Below, piece after piece: positions 1 to 13,975 of a stretch of DNA of 64,000 nt. The DNA comes from Psoroptes ovis (taxonomy: Eukaryota; Arthropoda; Arachnida; Sarcoptiformes; Psoroptidae). A program made the position numbers and the translations under genes. The stretch covers positions 3,595,501-3,659,500 of the forward strand of contig PQWQ01000003.1 of the NCBI GenBank assembly GCA_002943765.1, read 5' to 3'. The notes under the pieces are model-generated. The model saw only the letters and a program-made list of their open reading frames with translations. It did not search any database and was not told the origin of the DNA. The stretch's first letter is position 1. Each line of letters starts with the position of its first letter.

Positions 1-1075
1 CATCATCCACAATCATCATTATTGATCAGGAAAGAAACAATAATGATGATAATTCAAGGAATTGATCAATTTTAAGCCTCAGAAAAATCAGTTTAATCAA
101 TGAATGACATGAGAAAATATCAACAGCAACAACAACCCATGACTTGTTGAAAAGGTTACCTCTTCATTCCATGAGATTTTCAAATGTTTGACAATGAATA
201 ATTTGAAAATTTTAATCTCAAATTTAATTAGATTCAGTTAATCAAATGATTTATTAATAAATAAATGATCTAACAGCCCTATTTGATGATAAGTAAATCA
301 ATTTTTTTCCCTTCATTTTATTATTAAAATAAATGTTTATTTTTAATCTTCATTTAATTGACTTTTATTATCATTAATATTACCATTATTACGATCATCA
401 ACATAATTATGTCAATAAATGATTATCATAATGATGATTATCATTAATGTACATAATAATAATAATAATAACAATAATAGCTTGTAGCTTTGATTATTTT
501 GGCATATTTTATGTACTCATACACAAACACAAACATTTCAAATACCTGATGAAAAAAAGGTAAAAAGGTAAGATTATAAGTCTTGTAAGAAGAAGTGTGA
601 TTATCATTTCAAACTGTTCTTGTTAGTTGTTGTTGTTGTTGTTGGTTGTTGACTGACGCGAAAAAAGCAAAAATCAGTAGTCGTTTTAAAATGGATTTTT
701 TTTTCTTTAAATGGATTTAATCTATTTTATGGTTTTTTGATGATGATGATGACGGTGATGATGATGATTAGACCATCAGTGAACCATCGAATAAATAACC
801 ATCAAATAATGGAGAAAATATCATCAAAAATAATAAAGAAAAGATTAATCAAAATCCATTATTATTATTTTTTTGAATATTTTTCCTTCATCATAAACAT
901 AGACTCTATGTCATGGAAAGAAACAAGAATAAAAATAAATCTTTTGTTTCATCAAAATAATCATTAAATGATGATTATTTTACTTGAAGAATAATGTGAA
1001 CAACCATAATCACACACGAATATTTTTCATGATTTTTTTTGATATAATGAATCAGAAATAACAATAAGAAATTAG

Positions 1076-1101
1076 ATCATCATCATCATCATCATCATCA
1101 A
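1076..1101. repeat. (ATC)n microsatellite
   Basis: About eight uninterrupted ATC units. It is one of many ATC/GAT trinucleotide tracts in the window. Confidence 0.9.
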
Positions 1102-3199
1102 ATGAAATTTGATGATGACATTAATTGAATTTCAAAACTTGAAACATAAGAAGCTTTAGAAACATTTGGTATCTTTGTATAAATGTCATCATCATCATCA
1201 TATCGTTATGAATTTGACCAATAACATTTTGTCCATTAAGCAAAAAACAAACGACCAATTCAGCACCGTTAATGAAATACGAAACAAAACATGTCATCAT
1301 CATCATCGTTATGAGCATTCCATTAAATTTAATTTAATTTTAAACACAATGATGATCAACTTGATACTCATCAACAACTCAGCAATTCAACGATATACGA
1401 TATTTGAAAATGAATGATGTGAATTTCGCTGGGAGTTTCGGGGAAATTCATGGGAATTTTCCAAGATTTTCATTAACAAATGATTTTAAATCGAAATACA
1501 AATGATTCAAATATCAAAATACGAAATCATATTTTTATCTTCAAATGACCAATTGAAATTTTCATATTTTTTTCCTCGAATAATTTTCGGGTGGTGAAAA
1601 TTTTTCCCGGAAACCAAAAATGATGACAAACATGTGGATGATAATAACGGTGATGGTGATGACAAACAACGATGATAATGTTGATGATGACAAACAATAT
1701 TTTGACCGAAAAATTTTCCGCCACTTTGTTCGGTGTGAATGAATGGAAAATATTGTTTGTCAAACAAATATTTTGTTTGACCAAAATAACAATCGAAAAT
1801 GATACAACAACAAACAGCAACAACCTGTTGATACATCAACGATGATTGTGATCATCAACATAATGATGTTTCCATAGTCCATTGATCATATCGTATCGTA
1901 TTGATCGATCAATCATCTTTTCCGTTATTTGCAGTTGACAAATTTTAAATTAAACAAATACGGATCCGATCAGGTTGACATCGGTTTGTTGTATGTGAAC
2001 AAACGAAAAAATTGTCATGTTTTGATCATTTGTATCTTTTGAATAACAAAAATGATGATTTTCAGAGCTTCCTTGTTGCCATTTGTTTTTTTTAATGGTT
2101 TGTTTGTTTACCATTCGGTTTGTTGACAATATTTTTTTCCATAATCATCAAAGGCTCGAAAATGATTGATTTTGATGTGAAAATTATGTTTTTTAAATTC
2201 AAAAATTTTCAATTTAAAATTTTAATTGAAAAATTCAAAATTTGTTACGCATTGAATACGCATTCAAATGATGATATTTTTCGAGGAAAAAACTGCCGAA
2301 GAAAATGAATTCTCACGAAGTCTTTCAAATTTGCATAAGAAATAATAAAATTTCGCCAATTTTCAATGCAAATTCATGACATTTCGGTAGGAAAAAATTC
2401 AAATCAACTCATTTACACTGCATAAATATAAACCTGCATTCATCAACCTTGTTTGATTTTAAATAATTAAATTTCACGAAATCATTAAATTAGAAGCCAT
2501 TCAAGACACATTGAATATTTTAAATTGAAAATTTTCAATTTAAAAAACTTCAATTCATATAGAAATTCAAACACGAAAATGGTCATTTTCAAATGTTTAG
2601 CTCAAAAGAAGCTGAATAACATGATAATTACATGATATTTTTTTCAATTTTTTTTGATTGATTAGATGTGTATGATATAATCAATTTTTGATTATTTATT
2701 AGTATAACCATTTTTATCAATCAAAATCAAATTCAATTTTTTCATTTTTTGAAATATCAATGATCAAAAATATTAAAATTATCAATGAAAAAAGTTGAAA
2801 ATCAGATCAAATCAAATTTGAACATTTCAAACATTTAATTTTCTTACGTTATTTCGTTACATAATTATAAATTATCATTTTCAAATCAAATCAAATCAAA
2901 AAATATTTGAACATCGATCAATGGACAGCAGAAACAAAAAATTGAAAGCTCAAAAAGGTCCATTTTACCTTATTCGGACATTTGATATCATCAATATTCA
3001 AACAATAATAATGATAATAATCACTTTAATCAATCAAAATTTAATCAATCACTGGACAAGCGAGCTGGAGCAAGCTACTGTGCTTATATCTGTTTCTGCA
3101 TGTGTAAACTGTCGCCATAGTTGGACAAAATGTGATCATGTTTTAGCATAAATTTATGCTGCTTGTTTTATTCATTCATTTATTTTGAAAATTATATTA

Positions 3200-3273
3200 G
3201 GCTGTCCGAAAAGTTCATTCCGCTTAATCGATAGAAAAGCTCATGAAAATTGGCCAGAACTTTCCGGACAACT
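3200..3273. mobile_element. mariner-like MITE, copy 1
   Basis: A 74-bp element with terminal inverted repeats: left GGCTGTCCGAAAAGTTC, right end reading AGTTGTCCGGAAAGTTC on the other strand. It is flanked by TA on both sides (3198-3199 and 3274-3275), as expected for a Tc1/mariner target duplication. There is no coding capacity. Three further copies lie within 8 kb (6153, 10,067 and 10,861). The inverted repeats and four-copy recurrence are visible directly; the mariner assignment rests on the TA duplication and on the GTCC...AAGTTC style of the termini. Confidence 0.8.
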
Positions 3274-4009
3274 TAATATAATATTAGATCAATACACACA
3301 CTGACACACTCACAAACACAAAAACGATTGCTGGACAATTGAATAATATTGAATGGAAATTCAATTGAAAATCAGTTAAATGACCGATGATAATGTTGAT
3401 GATGATGATGAACGCCCAAATCAAAAAAATTATGTATCAAAATCAAATCAAATTAGAGCATTAAAAAACCTACTCATTAAGCATTGTTATAGCGTAATAC
3501 ATTCGTTTTCAAAAAAATCAAAAGAATTTAATGGTCAAAAATCCAATCAAATCAATCAAGAATGTTCACCATTTTCATCGATGAATTAAAATTAATCATT
3601 TTAAATGAATTTTTCGGGAATTTATCCCATTAAAAGCCTTGTTAATTTCAAATTGTTAAAATACAAATTAATGATGATTATTTACATTTCATTTTATCAA
3701 AATAAATAATGAAGATTGTGTTCAATTAAATTTCAATTCAATTTCAGCGCCAATTTTCAGCTTTTATTGTTATGATTTTAATCTTTGGGATTTTAATTTA
3801 AATCAACAATCAAATTAAGGATTATGGATAATGGATTACATATATTTACATTAACCAATATATGAGTATTGCACACTGACACACATAAATGCTTATGGCC
3901 ATTTTCAAATCAAAATTTCGAATAAACTCTCGATTATTTCGATTAAGATGATTGAATTGATTTATGAAAATTTTTTTTGTGAACTTTACCTGTAATTCGA
4001 TGATAATGA

Positions 4010-4110
4010 TAATGATGAAATTGATGATGATGATGATTCAGATGATTGTGTTGATGTAATGAATTCGGTCGCTGATGATGATGATGATGATGATTGAGAT
4101 GATTCAGATG
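4010..4110. repeat. GAT-rich imperfect microsatellite
   Basis: Repeated GAT/TGA units with interruptions. Read on the minus strand it gives a serine-rich open frame, which I regard as a by-product of the repeat. Confidence 0.7.
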
Positions 4111-6152
4111 ATTTTGATGATAATGGTGATTTAATATTCATATTTGATTTGGACAAATTTTTTGATTTATTCAAAATTTTATTATTTGCCATATTGACAA
4201 ATTGATTATGAAATTTGTATGCTTCAAATTCATGCATTTTGCTTTGTATTATTATTATGGAAATTCTGATAAATCTTAACTCGAAAATTATTTCAAAAAA
4301 TCATTTAAAAAGGTATGAACCTTTTGATAGATCGCAATCAACATTCAAATTGTTCGTCGAAGACGATTGATTTGGTACGAATCGATCACTTCGGATACCA
4401 GAATTTTGGACAGAAAATTTCCAGAGAAAATTGACTTTAATCAAATATCAATATGAACATAAATCGGTTCATTGATTTTCAACAATAAAAAATGATTGAT
4501 AATTTTTGGTTAAAATGTTTGTATATTTGCATTTAAAAAGAGTCGATTGAAAACACACAAACACAAAATTTTCGAGGTCAAAAACACTGTGATTTTAAAA
4601 GATCGATCAAAGCAAAACAAATATATGTTTTTTTTTTGGGTTGAAAATTATTTATTCAAAGTGATTTCTGATTTTTTCAATTTTTCAATGACAAAAATGG
4701 AGATGACTACATTATCATTCAAAGAATATTATTATTATGTAACAATGAAACATTTTATCATTTTTGGTTGTTTGTTCGGTTGTTGTATTTGTAGCCACAT
4801 TTGACCTTAATCGATATATTTTTTTTTTGTTTGGGGAAAACACCAACAACATTGAAATGATCAACAAACAAATACAAGTCAATCAATGAAAAATATGTAA
4901 AGTCATTGATTTTTCACATTTTTCAAACAAAACAAAACTAAACGAGAAAAATTGAAAAAAACTGTGAATACCACTTGAAACATCATTTTGAAATTATCAT
5001 TTTTTTGGGTTAATTCAGTCTTGTTTGTTCAATGTTTGTTTGTTGATTGGTTTATTTAAGACATGAATAATCATATTCATATATTCGTTGATATTCGTTA
5101 ATAATACTAAATATTCGTTATGACTCAATGATTTTATTTCATTTTTTTACATAACAACGACGACGACGACGACAAACAGCAGATGTTAATTGAAAAATTA
5201 TTATTTTTTTCGTTGAATTAATTTTCGTTTTGTATTTTGGGGTTCATATCAAATTTGAAAATGACCGTTTTGGCCATGAAAATGCTGGAGAAAATTCAAC
5301 GATGAAAACTGGTAAAAGTGGAATTCAAGGGAATTCAAACAAATTCAGATGAATTTAAACGGATTTTGATTTGGAAAAACTTTTGGAAAAATTGTCGTTT
5401 TGAATGTCAAAAACATGTTTATTTGAAATAAAACACTCAGTTTGAAATGTCAAACATTTATATTTTTCTAAATTTCAAAAATAAGAAATTTCAACGAGTA
5501 ATGTGGATGAATGAATGAATAATCAACATGAATGGATGAATGGATGACACACGATGAATGATTATCGAAGATTTAGAAGATAATTTCTTCTGGTTGTTCG
5601 TGGTTGCTTTGAGAATTTCAATAAATTCGGGAAATTTTTAAGAAATTCTTTGAATTTTTTTGCACTTTTTCAATCGGATTTATCAGGTGGCTACCTTGAT
5701 CAATGAATTTCAATTTCAATTTTTCAAAATAAACTCGATTTCATTCACCAAACAGGAATATGTCACAAAATACTTTGAAACTTCTTAAACTTTTTTAAAC
5801 GAATGATGCATTGAATTTGAAAAGATTGAATCATCATCATACGATCATACTTTGATCATCGATGATTTAGCTTTGATTGTATCGTTTCGTATCGTGAGAT
5901 TTCGTGAAAATAATTTTTCAAATTTCAACATTTTTTTTTCACATTTATTCATCATCTCTAATTCCACCACCGATTCAAGCCAATCGATGCAACTCTCACC
6001 AAAGCAGAATGGCTGTTGCCTCAAAGAAATTTCAAAAAAAGAGAAACCATCATCATCATCATCATCATTTGCGCATTTGCAATCATCATCGAGAGAAAAC
6101 AAGAGAGCGAATGACGATCATACACATTCAAATTCATTTGACAAAATTATTT

Positions 6153-6227
6153 GGTTGTCCGAAAAGTTCATTTCGCTTAATCGAATAGAGTTGATCATGA
6201 AAATTGGCCAGAACTTTCCGGACAACC
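6153..6227. mobile_element. mariner-like MITE, copy 2
   Basis: A 75-bp element with perfect outer inverted termini GGTTGTCC and GGACAACC and a near-perfect 17-bp inverted repeat. The interior (TTCATTTCGCTTAATCGA...GGCCAGAAC) matches the other three copies closely. No clean TA duplication is visible immediately at the ends, so the flanks have changed or the insertion boundary differs. Confidence 0.75.
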
Positions 6228-9200
6228 GGGTATTTTTTGAAAAAAACGATTGAATGAATGGATAAACACTTAGATTTTTAAAATATTTGAAAAATTTGAA
6301 AGAGAAATGAATATTTATTTTGTTTTCTTTGGGAAATTTTTAAAATTTTTTTAAAAATTATCAATGGTTGAATCGTATCATAAACAAACAGACCAAATAA
6401 TAATAATGATAAGTTAACCAGACAAAATTTCGGGGTAAAAATTTGAAAAAAATACCTGAAATAAGCCATCAATATTGATCGATCAATATTAACCTCAGAT
6501 ATTGATCAATCAATTTGATCAGTGATTATTTGAAGCTTATCATAGCAATGATTTCAGAGGATTTTAAAGCTTATTTTAAAAGCCTATTTTAAAGGATTTA
6601 AAATTATTTTCGAAAGAAAAAATAGAAACTAGCCGTAAGGCTTAAGTCAAAAAAAATTGATCAATCAATCGGTTTTTTGGTTTGGAGGTTTTGGAAAAAT
6701 TTCTAATTCAAATCAATCTCAGAAAATCAAAATCCACGAATAAAGCCATAATCATTTTGAAATTATCGTTGATTATTGAAGAAAATGTAGAAATTTATTC
6801 ACAAATCAAAGAGGCTTCAAATCGTTGATCACTTCGTTGATTTTCTTCGTTGAATTTAAAAAAAATTTAAAATTCAACATGAATTACCAATAATAACAAT
6901 TCAATGATGAATTGAATCACGAAAAATCAATCAATCGACAATAATCATTATTTCATTGATCATCATTGATCATCATAAATCATAAACCACTGAATTGAAT
7001 TTGAATTTTTCAAATCGATTTTTTTCAAAGATTTAAAAGGCTGAAATCGAAACAGTGCTGTTCAATTAAAGTTTGTAAAGAAATACACATATATAATTAT
7101 GGTTGCCATTCAAATTCAAACCCATGCAAATTGTTGAGGTAAATTAAATCATTGAATAATTATTAACAAAAAAAAAAAAAACATAAATTCCATGAATATT
7201 TTTCCATTCAATTTCAATCAACCGATGTTTGTTGTTACATTGAATCAAAGCGATTAGGCTTGAAAGCTTCGAAATGTTTTGGCATCGAAAGTCAAAAATG
7301 ATAATCATTTAATTCATCAATTATGTTATCATGGAATTTAATTGAGTTGAATCGAGATGATATCTCGAAGAAAATTGTAAAAATCACAGAAAATTGAAAG
7401 TAATTTTCCCTGTCGATTTCCAAAGTGAACAATACAAGATTTCAATTTCAATTTCATTGAAAATGTTCACTGATCATTAAATTGATCATCAAACCGGGTA
7501 CAGTGAAGATCGGTCAGATCAGTATCATCTTTGGAAAACGAAAATTTTTGACCCAAAAAAAATTTGAATTTGATTTTCAATGAAATCAAAATCGAAATTG
7601 AATTTTGATAATTGAATTTGATCGATTAGTCGTTTTCGTTTCGTTTTGAAATTTATTCAAAGCAGCATCATCTGACAGCCTGATCTGTTGATGTTGGGAA
7701 GCTTTGGATGGAAAAAATTTGATAAAATCAATTATTGAATTGAACTGAATGATCATTTGAATGCTTATGACCATTCGATGAATAATGTCGGAAGTTGGAC
7801 GTATTATTATTTCATTTAAATGACAATAAACCATCATCTATAAGCAACAAAGTAACATCGAAAACATTTAAACGTTTAAATTGTGACATCTTGTAATGTG
7901 GGCTTTGCTGATGATGATATTCCTATGCATTTTCTATGCGTTTTCCATTCACTTCTTGAAACATTTTGGCTGAAACAGCTACCATTGTTGACCATTTGTT
8001 GACCATCTCATTGAATAATAATAATAATGATCATAATCACTACTATCATTGATGAAATGAATTTTCAAAAAAAAAAAAAAAAAATTTAAAATTCAAAATA
8101 ATGAAATTTCGTGACAAATAAATAAACATTGACTGATTATTAACCAACTCTAACTCGGATGATGATGATGCGGAGATGACTATGTGGATGTGGATGCTTT
8201 AAATTGTTTTTTTTAGATGAATTTTTCAAAAATGTTGACAAATTTTGTACTTTTTATTTAATAATCTGAATGATAATGACGATCCGAAATGATGAATACT
8301 TCTTTAAATAACTAAGGAAGATTATATTTAAAGATTTATGTTGAAGATTATACATTTTGAATACACATTCCTTATTTTTTAAAGTAAAAATGTATCCATT
8401 TAGTGCATCATCGCATGTGTACATTTTCAAAAATTTCAAATTTTTGAAAAATGCGAGATTAAAAGCATGAAAACCATCAAAGAAAGAAGCATCAAGCGAA
8501 AAACGTGATTTTAAGTAATGAAAAAAAATTCAAATAAATCAAAGCAACAAATATGTATTTGTACTTGTGTGTTGGTATGCTTATGTATTACATAATCAGA
8601 TTTTGATAAAAATGTGATAAGAAAATTTTTGATAAATTTGTGTTTAAATCATTCACTTTCTTCGCCTCAAAATAAAAAATGTTTAATTAAATATTTTTTT
8701 TCATTTTTTTGAAATGATTAAATAGAAAATGATAATTTCTGATAATCATCATCGTCATCAACGATGATTGTCGTCATTCGTATATTATTAGGATTGAATA
8801 AATGCTTCCAAGACATGTAATTTTCAAAATTTTAATTTCAATTTTAATTTCTTGGAAAATGACAAGAAATTAAATAATGATGACATTGAAATTTTGGAAA
8901 TTATCAAATTTAAGCCCGAAAAATAGTTACAAATTTAGTAAATTTTTTAAGATTTTCAAGTAATTCAGTGGATTTTCAGTTTAAAATACTTTTACGTAAT
9001 TCTTTCATCTTCATTCAATGATTCAATTCAAAATTCAATTCAACGAATTTACAATTGACAAAACACTTGTCCCGGATGCTTGTCGAATCATGATTCAAAT
9101 GAAATGAAATGATTGATCGTAAACATTGAATGACTGTGTGCATTTTGATGATGAATGATTTTTTCTAAATTTGGAATAAATTGGACCATTTAATTCATGT

Positions 9201-10066
9201 TTAATTTCGTAGATTTCTATGATTTCTTTGATTTTATTTGATCGATTTGATAAATTGTGGCGCTAATTTTGTGTCTTTGCTGATGATCGTTCAATCAATC
9301 AATGTATGAATCGATTATTCTGTTATTTTTGAATGTTTGAACCAGATTTTTTTCTTCGAAAAACAAATTCAAAATCATTGAAATTATCATTTTACAAAAT
9401 GAAATGATAATTTACAAAATGAAATAAATCGATTATTTTGATCGCTTTGAATGCAGCCGCTTCGATCATTTACCATTTGATTTCAGCATTTGATTCAACT
9501 CAATTTAATTTCAAATTTTTGAATATTTGTTCATGTTCAATACACAAATACAAACACAAAACTCTAAATCAAATATAAATAACAAAAAAAACCACTCCTT
9601 ACACAATTCAAAGTTCTAATTTTTGTTCAATTCATTTTTTTTTCTAATTTTAATCAATCCATAAATGGACAATCGAATTTCATTCAAGTTTTGGATTCAA
9701 CAGAAATTTCAAATTTTCAAAATTTCAAAATTAAAATTTCTATTTTTTTTCCACCATCAAATCGATGATGATCAATGATTATTATGATTATAATAATAAT
9801 AATCGGTGAAGAAAATATTAGAATATCAAATTGAAACCGAAAAATAAAATAAAAATTGAAATTGTGTAATGTTCATTCATTTGAATTTGAATTTGAATTT
9901 GAATTCCACAAATTTGATCATTTTCAAATAAAATATTTCAAAATTGAAAAAAATGAAATTTTGTTTCATTTTCATGAAATTTTCAATTTTGAATAAAATA
10001 TTTTGAAATTTTTCAATTTTTATTTTCAATTTTATTGAAATCTTATTATAATTATGACTATTATTG

Positions 10067-10140
10067 CGTTGTCCGTAAAGTTCATTCCGATTAATCAATA
10101 GAATTGCTAATGGAAATCGGCCAGAACTTTACGGACAACC
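10067..10140. mobile_element. mariner-like MITE, copy 3
   Basis: A 74-bp copy with termini GTTGTCCGTAAAGTTC and GAACTTTACGGACAAC that remain perfectly complementary. Both arms carry T/A where the other copies have A/T, so the change is paired. The right flank is TA; the left flank is degraded. Confidence 0.75.
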
Positions 10141-10201
10141 TAATACACTTGAATAATGATTCCAAATACAATCAATGTATTTTGTTGTTGTTGTGGTGGC
10201 G

Positions 10202-10202
<1 letters not shown>

Positions 10203-10246
<44 letters not shown>

Positions 10247-10248
10247 TG
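10203..10248. repeat. (ATC)n microsatellite
   Basis: About 15 uninterrupted ATC units, the longest pure trinucleotide array in the window. Confidence 0.95.
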
Positions 10249-10860
10249 GGAAATGCATTGGAAATTTTGAAATTTTTCATTTTGATTTTCATTGACATTC
10301 AACAAAATTCGACATTGATCGTACATTGATTTTGATTTTTTGATATGTTTTTTAATGATTTACATTTAATTTCAATATTTTTTTTCAAAACATTTTTCGA
10401 CTTGTATTGAAATATTGAAAATACGATTAATGATTTTGAATTGTAAAAATCATCAAAATCATCATTCAATTGATTCAACTTATATTTTGATTTTTTTTTT
10501 GCACGTATTTCGATCGAAATCGGCCATTATGCCGTCTTTGATGATTATGATGATGATGATCATCATCATGAACGTGTATTCAAACAATTCAAATCAATTT
10601 AAAATGCTTTGGCTTTCACACATTTTTTTTTTCATTTCATTGGCATTTCAATGAATTTTGAAATTTGCGATCCAAATCATAATAATAATAATAACGCAAT
10701 GAATATTTATGCAAATATTTGGCCACTATGATTTCGGTCAAATATGCATTTATGCATTGAAAAAAAAAAAGATTTCAATATTCATTGTTGTATCAATCAA
10801 TTTTACTTTTATTTTATTTCATTTTAATTTTGAATTAATCATATTTAAAATGTATTAATA

Positions 10861-10936
10861 GATTGTCCGAAAAGTTCATTCCGCTTAATCGAATAGAGTT
10901 GCCGGATGAAAATCGGCCAGAACTTTTCGGACAGCC
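10861..10936. mobile_element. mariner-like MITE, copy 4
   Basis: A 76-bp copy bounded by GATTGTCCGAAAAGTTC and GAACTTTTCGGACAGCC. TA lies immediately outside each end (10,859-10,860 and 10,937-10,938). Two extra bases in the middle distinguish it from copy 1. It is the clearest case of an intact target-site duplication. Confidence 0.8.
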
Positions 10937-11187
10937 TAATATTAACATCAAAATATTCAAACGTAATATTTTGTTATATTTCACATTTAATGAAACACTT
11001 TTATTCAAAAAATAAAAAAATAATTCATTTCATTTCATTTCATTATTTTTTCAATACTTATTTTCATTTAAAATCAATACAAAAATCAATCAATCAATCG
11101 ATTGTTTTTGTGTTTTTCTCAAATAATAAATCAATCGATCATCAAATAATAATCGAAGAAAAAAATGTGAAAAAAAAGGGATAATAT

Positions 11188-11310
11188 ATGCGGCATATTT
11201 GGCGCCTATTGGTGTTAATACTTGGCTGTGATGTCGATGGCGATGTTGGTAGTAGTGAAATCATAAATCTTTTTTCATTTTCCTACATTTTGGACACAGA
11301 AAAATGGTGA
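11188..11310 (+). CDS. possible 40-codon ORF, signal-like start (weak)
   Basis: A 40-residue frame starts MRHIWRLLVLILG, a basic residue pair followed by a hydrophobic run as in a signal peptide. Base composition is locally less AT-rich than the surroundings. It could be a chance frame or a first exon, since several GT dinucleotides follow the hydrophobic part. I recognise no family. Confidence 0.15.
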   Translation: MRHIWRLLVLILGCDVDGDVGSSEIINLFSFSYILDTEKW

Positions 11311-13148
11311 TCAAACAATTTTTCAAACAATTTTTTCCCATTTTTCTTGTTCGACATCAGACACATTAAAATTCAATACATTTTATCAAGGCACATACAC
11401 ATACACACACATAGACACATAGAAAAAAAATGGGCAAAAATTAATCCATTCATCACTGATTTCATGTGTGTATTTCATATATCAAATCGGCCCTAAACTT
11501 CATTTTTAGTTGGGGCCAATTTCATTCATAAATATAACATGGTTTTTTTACATGAATTTTACATGCGTATTTATGAATTTTGTATAAAATTTTTTTAAAT
11601 GTCAAATGTTACAATTATTGTATAATTTGTAAAGTTTTTCTTTGAAAAATTATCAGAAATTTTTCAATTCAACTACTCAACTATCTTGGAGATTAATTTC
11701 GTTCCATTGAAATCAATTAATTTCGTTCCATCGAAATCAATTAATTGATTCATTTTCATTTCGGAGAAATTGATTAATTAATTAATCATAAACAAATTTT
11801 CAACGATATGAAATTTCAAATCAATCAAAATTTTTCAAAACATTTTTTCAAAGGTCATCCTCATCAGAGTCATAGTCTGATTAGTTTTCAAAGACTCGAT
11901 CCGAAGCAAATTAGTCAAGTTCGGCCAAAAGTAAAGCTCAGTCAAGTTTACTCGATTGAAATTGAAAACTTTAAACTTTCCCACCATCGTAACCACCATA
12001 ATCACTGCTATCGTATCGAATGATTATAATTAATATTTGACGTGCAAAATTTTTCGCGAAGAAAAAAAACTTTAGAAAAATTCAAAATTTAATCGATAAC
12101 ATCATAATCATATCATTAATTCATTAATTCATTAATTCAATTCTCTCTCTGAACTGACCCATTGATGTGTTTTTGTTGTGATTTGTACTCGAAACTAATG
12201 ATTTTCGTTGAATTTTTGAGATTTTTCAAATTTTTTCTCAAATTTTCGCTTAAATTTTGAAACATTTTCATATTTCCCCCTTATTGAAATCATAATACGC
12301 ACGAAGATTCAAGATTTTTGGAAGTTTTTCACAGGGAAAACTTGAAATAATCAGATAAATGAATGAACAAGTAAACAATGTATTGATATTGACAATTATT
12401 GTTCAATTGAAATCCAAGCCGAATTTGATTTCATTGATTTTGATCGTCATTATCATTGTATTATCATTGTAATATCAATGTATTTTGTTGCTTTCGCAGC
12501 TAGAAACTCTCGATTGATAATTAATTTTTTCAAAATTCTTTGACTGTTTTGAGTGAATTTATGAAAGATTTTCTTCGAAAACAAAGATATTAAGTGGTGC
12601 TACTGTGTTTTTTTGCTATGAATCGAAATTGCTGCTTCTTATTTCAAATCTAAGAAATTTTCAATTTCAAATTTTCAATAATTTCAAATCAATTTAATTA
12701 CATATACCTTAAACGGTATTGATAATCGAAATAATAATTATTAAATAATAATCATAATTATGATTATTTTTAATCACAATTATGGATCTTTAAGCTATAA
12801 ATATAGTTATGATGATGATGATGATGATGTTAAATGACTGCAAATGAAAATCAAATGAAATGTAATGAATGAATGATAAATGCATGGATGAATGAATATG
12901 TTATGATAATCGATTGATAATTATTCTCATTGATTTATTCTCATTGATTTCTGTAATTTTAAATATTTAATATTTAAAGATATCAATGTGATTGAATGGC
13001 AAATTATTTAAAATATTTGATAATTTTGAATTTGTTCAAAATTATTTTATGAAAAAAACTCAAAAACTCCTACGGAAATTTATTGGAACAAAATAAATTT
13101 CAACAAATAAACAAATCAAAAGATTTGTGATTCATAATTGTATCTAAT

Positions 13149-13172
13149 CGATTGATTGATTGATTGATTGAT
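13149..13172. repeat. (GATT)n microsatellite
   Basis: Five to six GATT units in a row. Confidence 0.85.
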
Positions 13173-13794
13173 CTATTTAGTTGAATTATTTGATTTGATT
13201 TTTTCATTTATGAATTATGAATTTCAATTTCTCAAAATCAAAATGAATTTACTCATTTTTTTTTCAAATTTTCAGGCAAAAATTTATTCAAGTCTATTTT
13301 TGTCATTTTTGAACTTTTATGCTTTGACTATTTTTCTTAGAGCATTATCATTTTATGGCTGAATGAATTTTTGAATTTCTCTGAGGAAAAAATTTCGCAA
13401 AATTTCTATTCTTACTTCTCAGAGATTTCAATGAGATTTTCAAAACTTTTCAAATTCAAAAAATCTAAAATTCAAATCAATTTTTGTGAAGAAAAAAATT
13501 TCAAAATTTTTGAAAGCAAACTGCCATCTACTAAGCCAAATTTCAACAACAAAAATTTTTTTTAAGACGAAAATTTTCATTTTCTTAAAATTTTGAAATT
13601 AATAATTGAATTTAAATTCAATATATTAAATTAATAAACAAAATTTCCAAATATTTCACTTACTTAATCAATCCGATTATCGATGAATTTAATTTTTCAT
13701 TTATTCATAACTAACACACGTTGAAACAATGGCGACTTGATTCAAACAATGATTCAAACAAATTAAATTATAATTTTTACACAAATATTGCACC

Positions 13795-13815
13795 AAAAAA
13801 AAAAAAAAAAAAAAA
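13795..13815. repeat. poly(A) tract
   Basis: A run of about 21 A with no interruption. Confidence 0.9.
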
Positions 13816-13975
13816 TTTATTTAAAAAAGCATCGCTTAGGGTTCACGAACAAACAAATTTTTTTTGATCTGAAGTTTTTGTTGAAAATTTTTAAGCCAAA
13901 AAATTCACCAAATTTTTCAAAATTCACAATATTAATCAATTTGATTAGTTTTTAAATTAAAAAAATTTTGAAAAT

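Larger units (their letters stand above)
1..13975. other. AT-rich gene-poor region
   Basis: No open frame here has a recognisable domain or a convincing exon structure. Frames of 60-110 codons are low-complexity translations of ATC/GAT, CAA and poly-A tracts. The region carries four short MITE copies and several microsatellites (listed separately), a 15-bp inverted repeat (1689-1703 with 1747-1761) and a roughly 26-bp tandem duplication near 11,692-11,745. It could be intergenic regulatory DNA or a long intron of a gene outside the window. I see nothing else in it that I can support. Confidence 0.6.

Noticed and set aside
2921..3151. 76-codon frame with a Cys-containing end (SACVNCRHSWTKCDH)
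   Set aside because: It has an ATG, but the first 45 residues are low-complexity, there is no domain and no splice context; too weak to call.
10203..10248. Poly-Ile/His/Ser frames over ATC repeats as genes
   Set aside because: They are translations of microsatellites in all frames.
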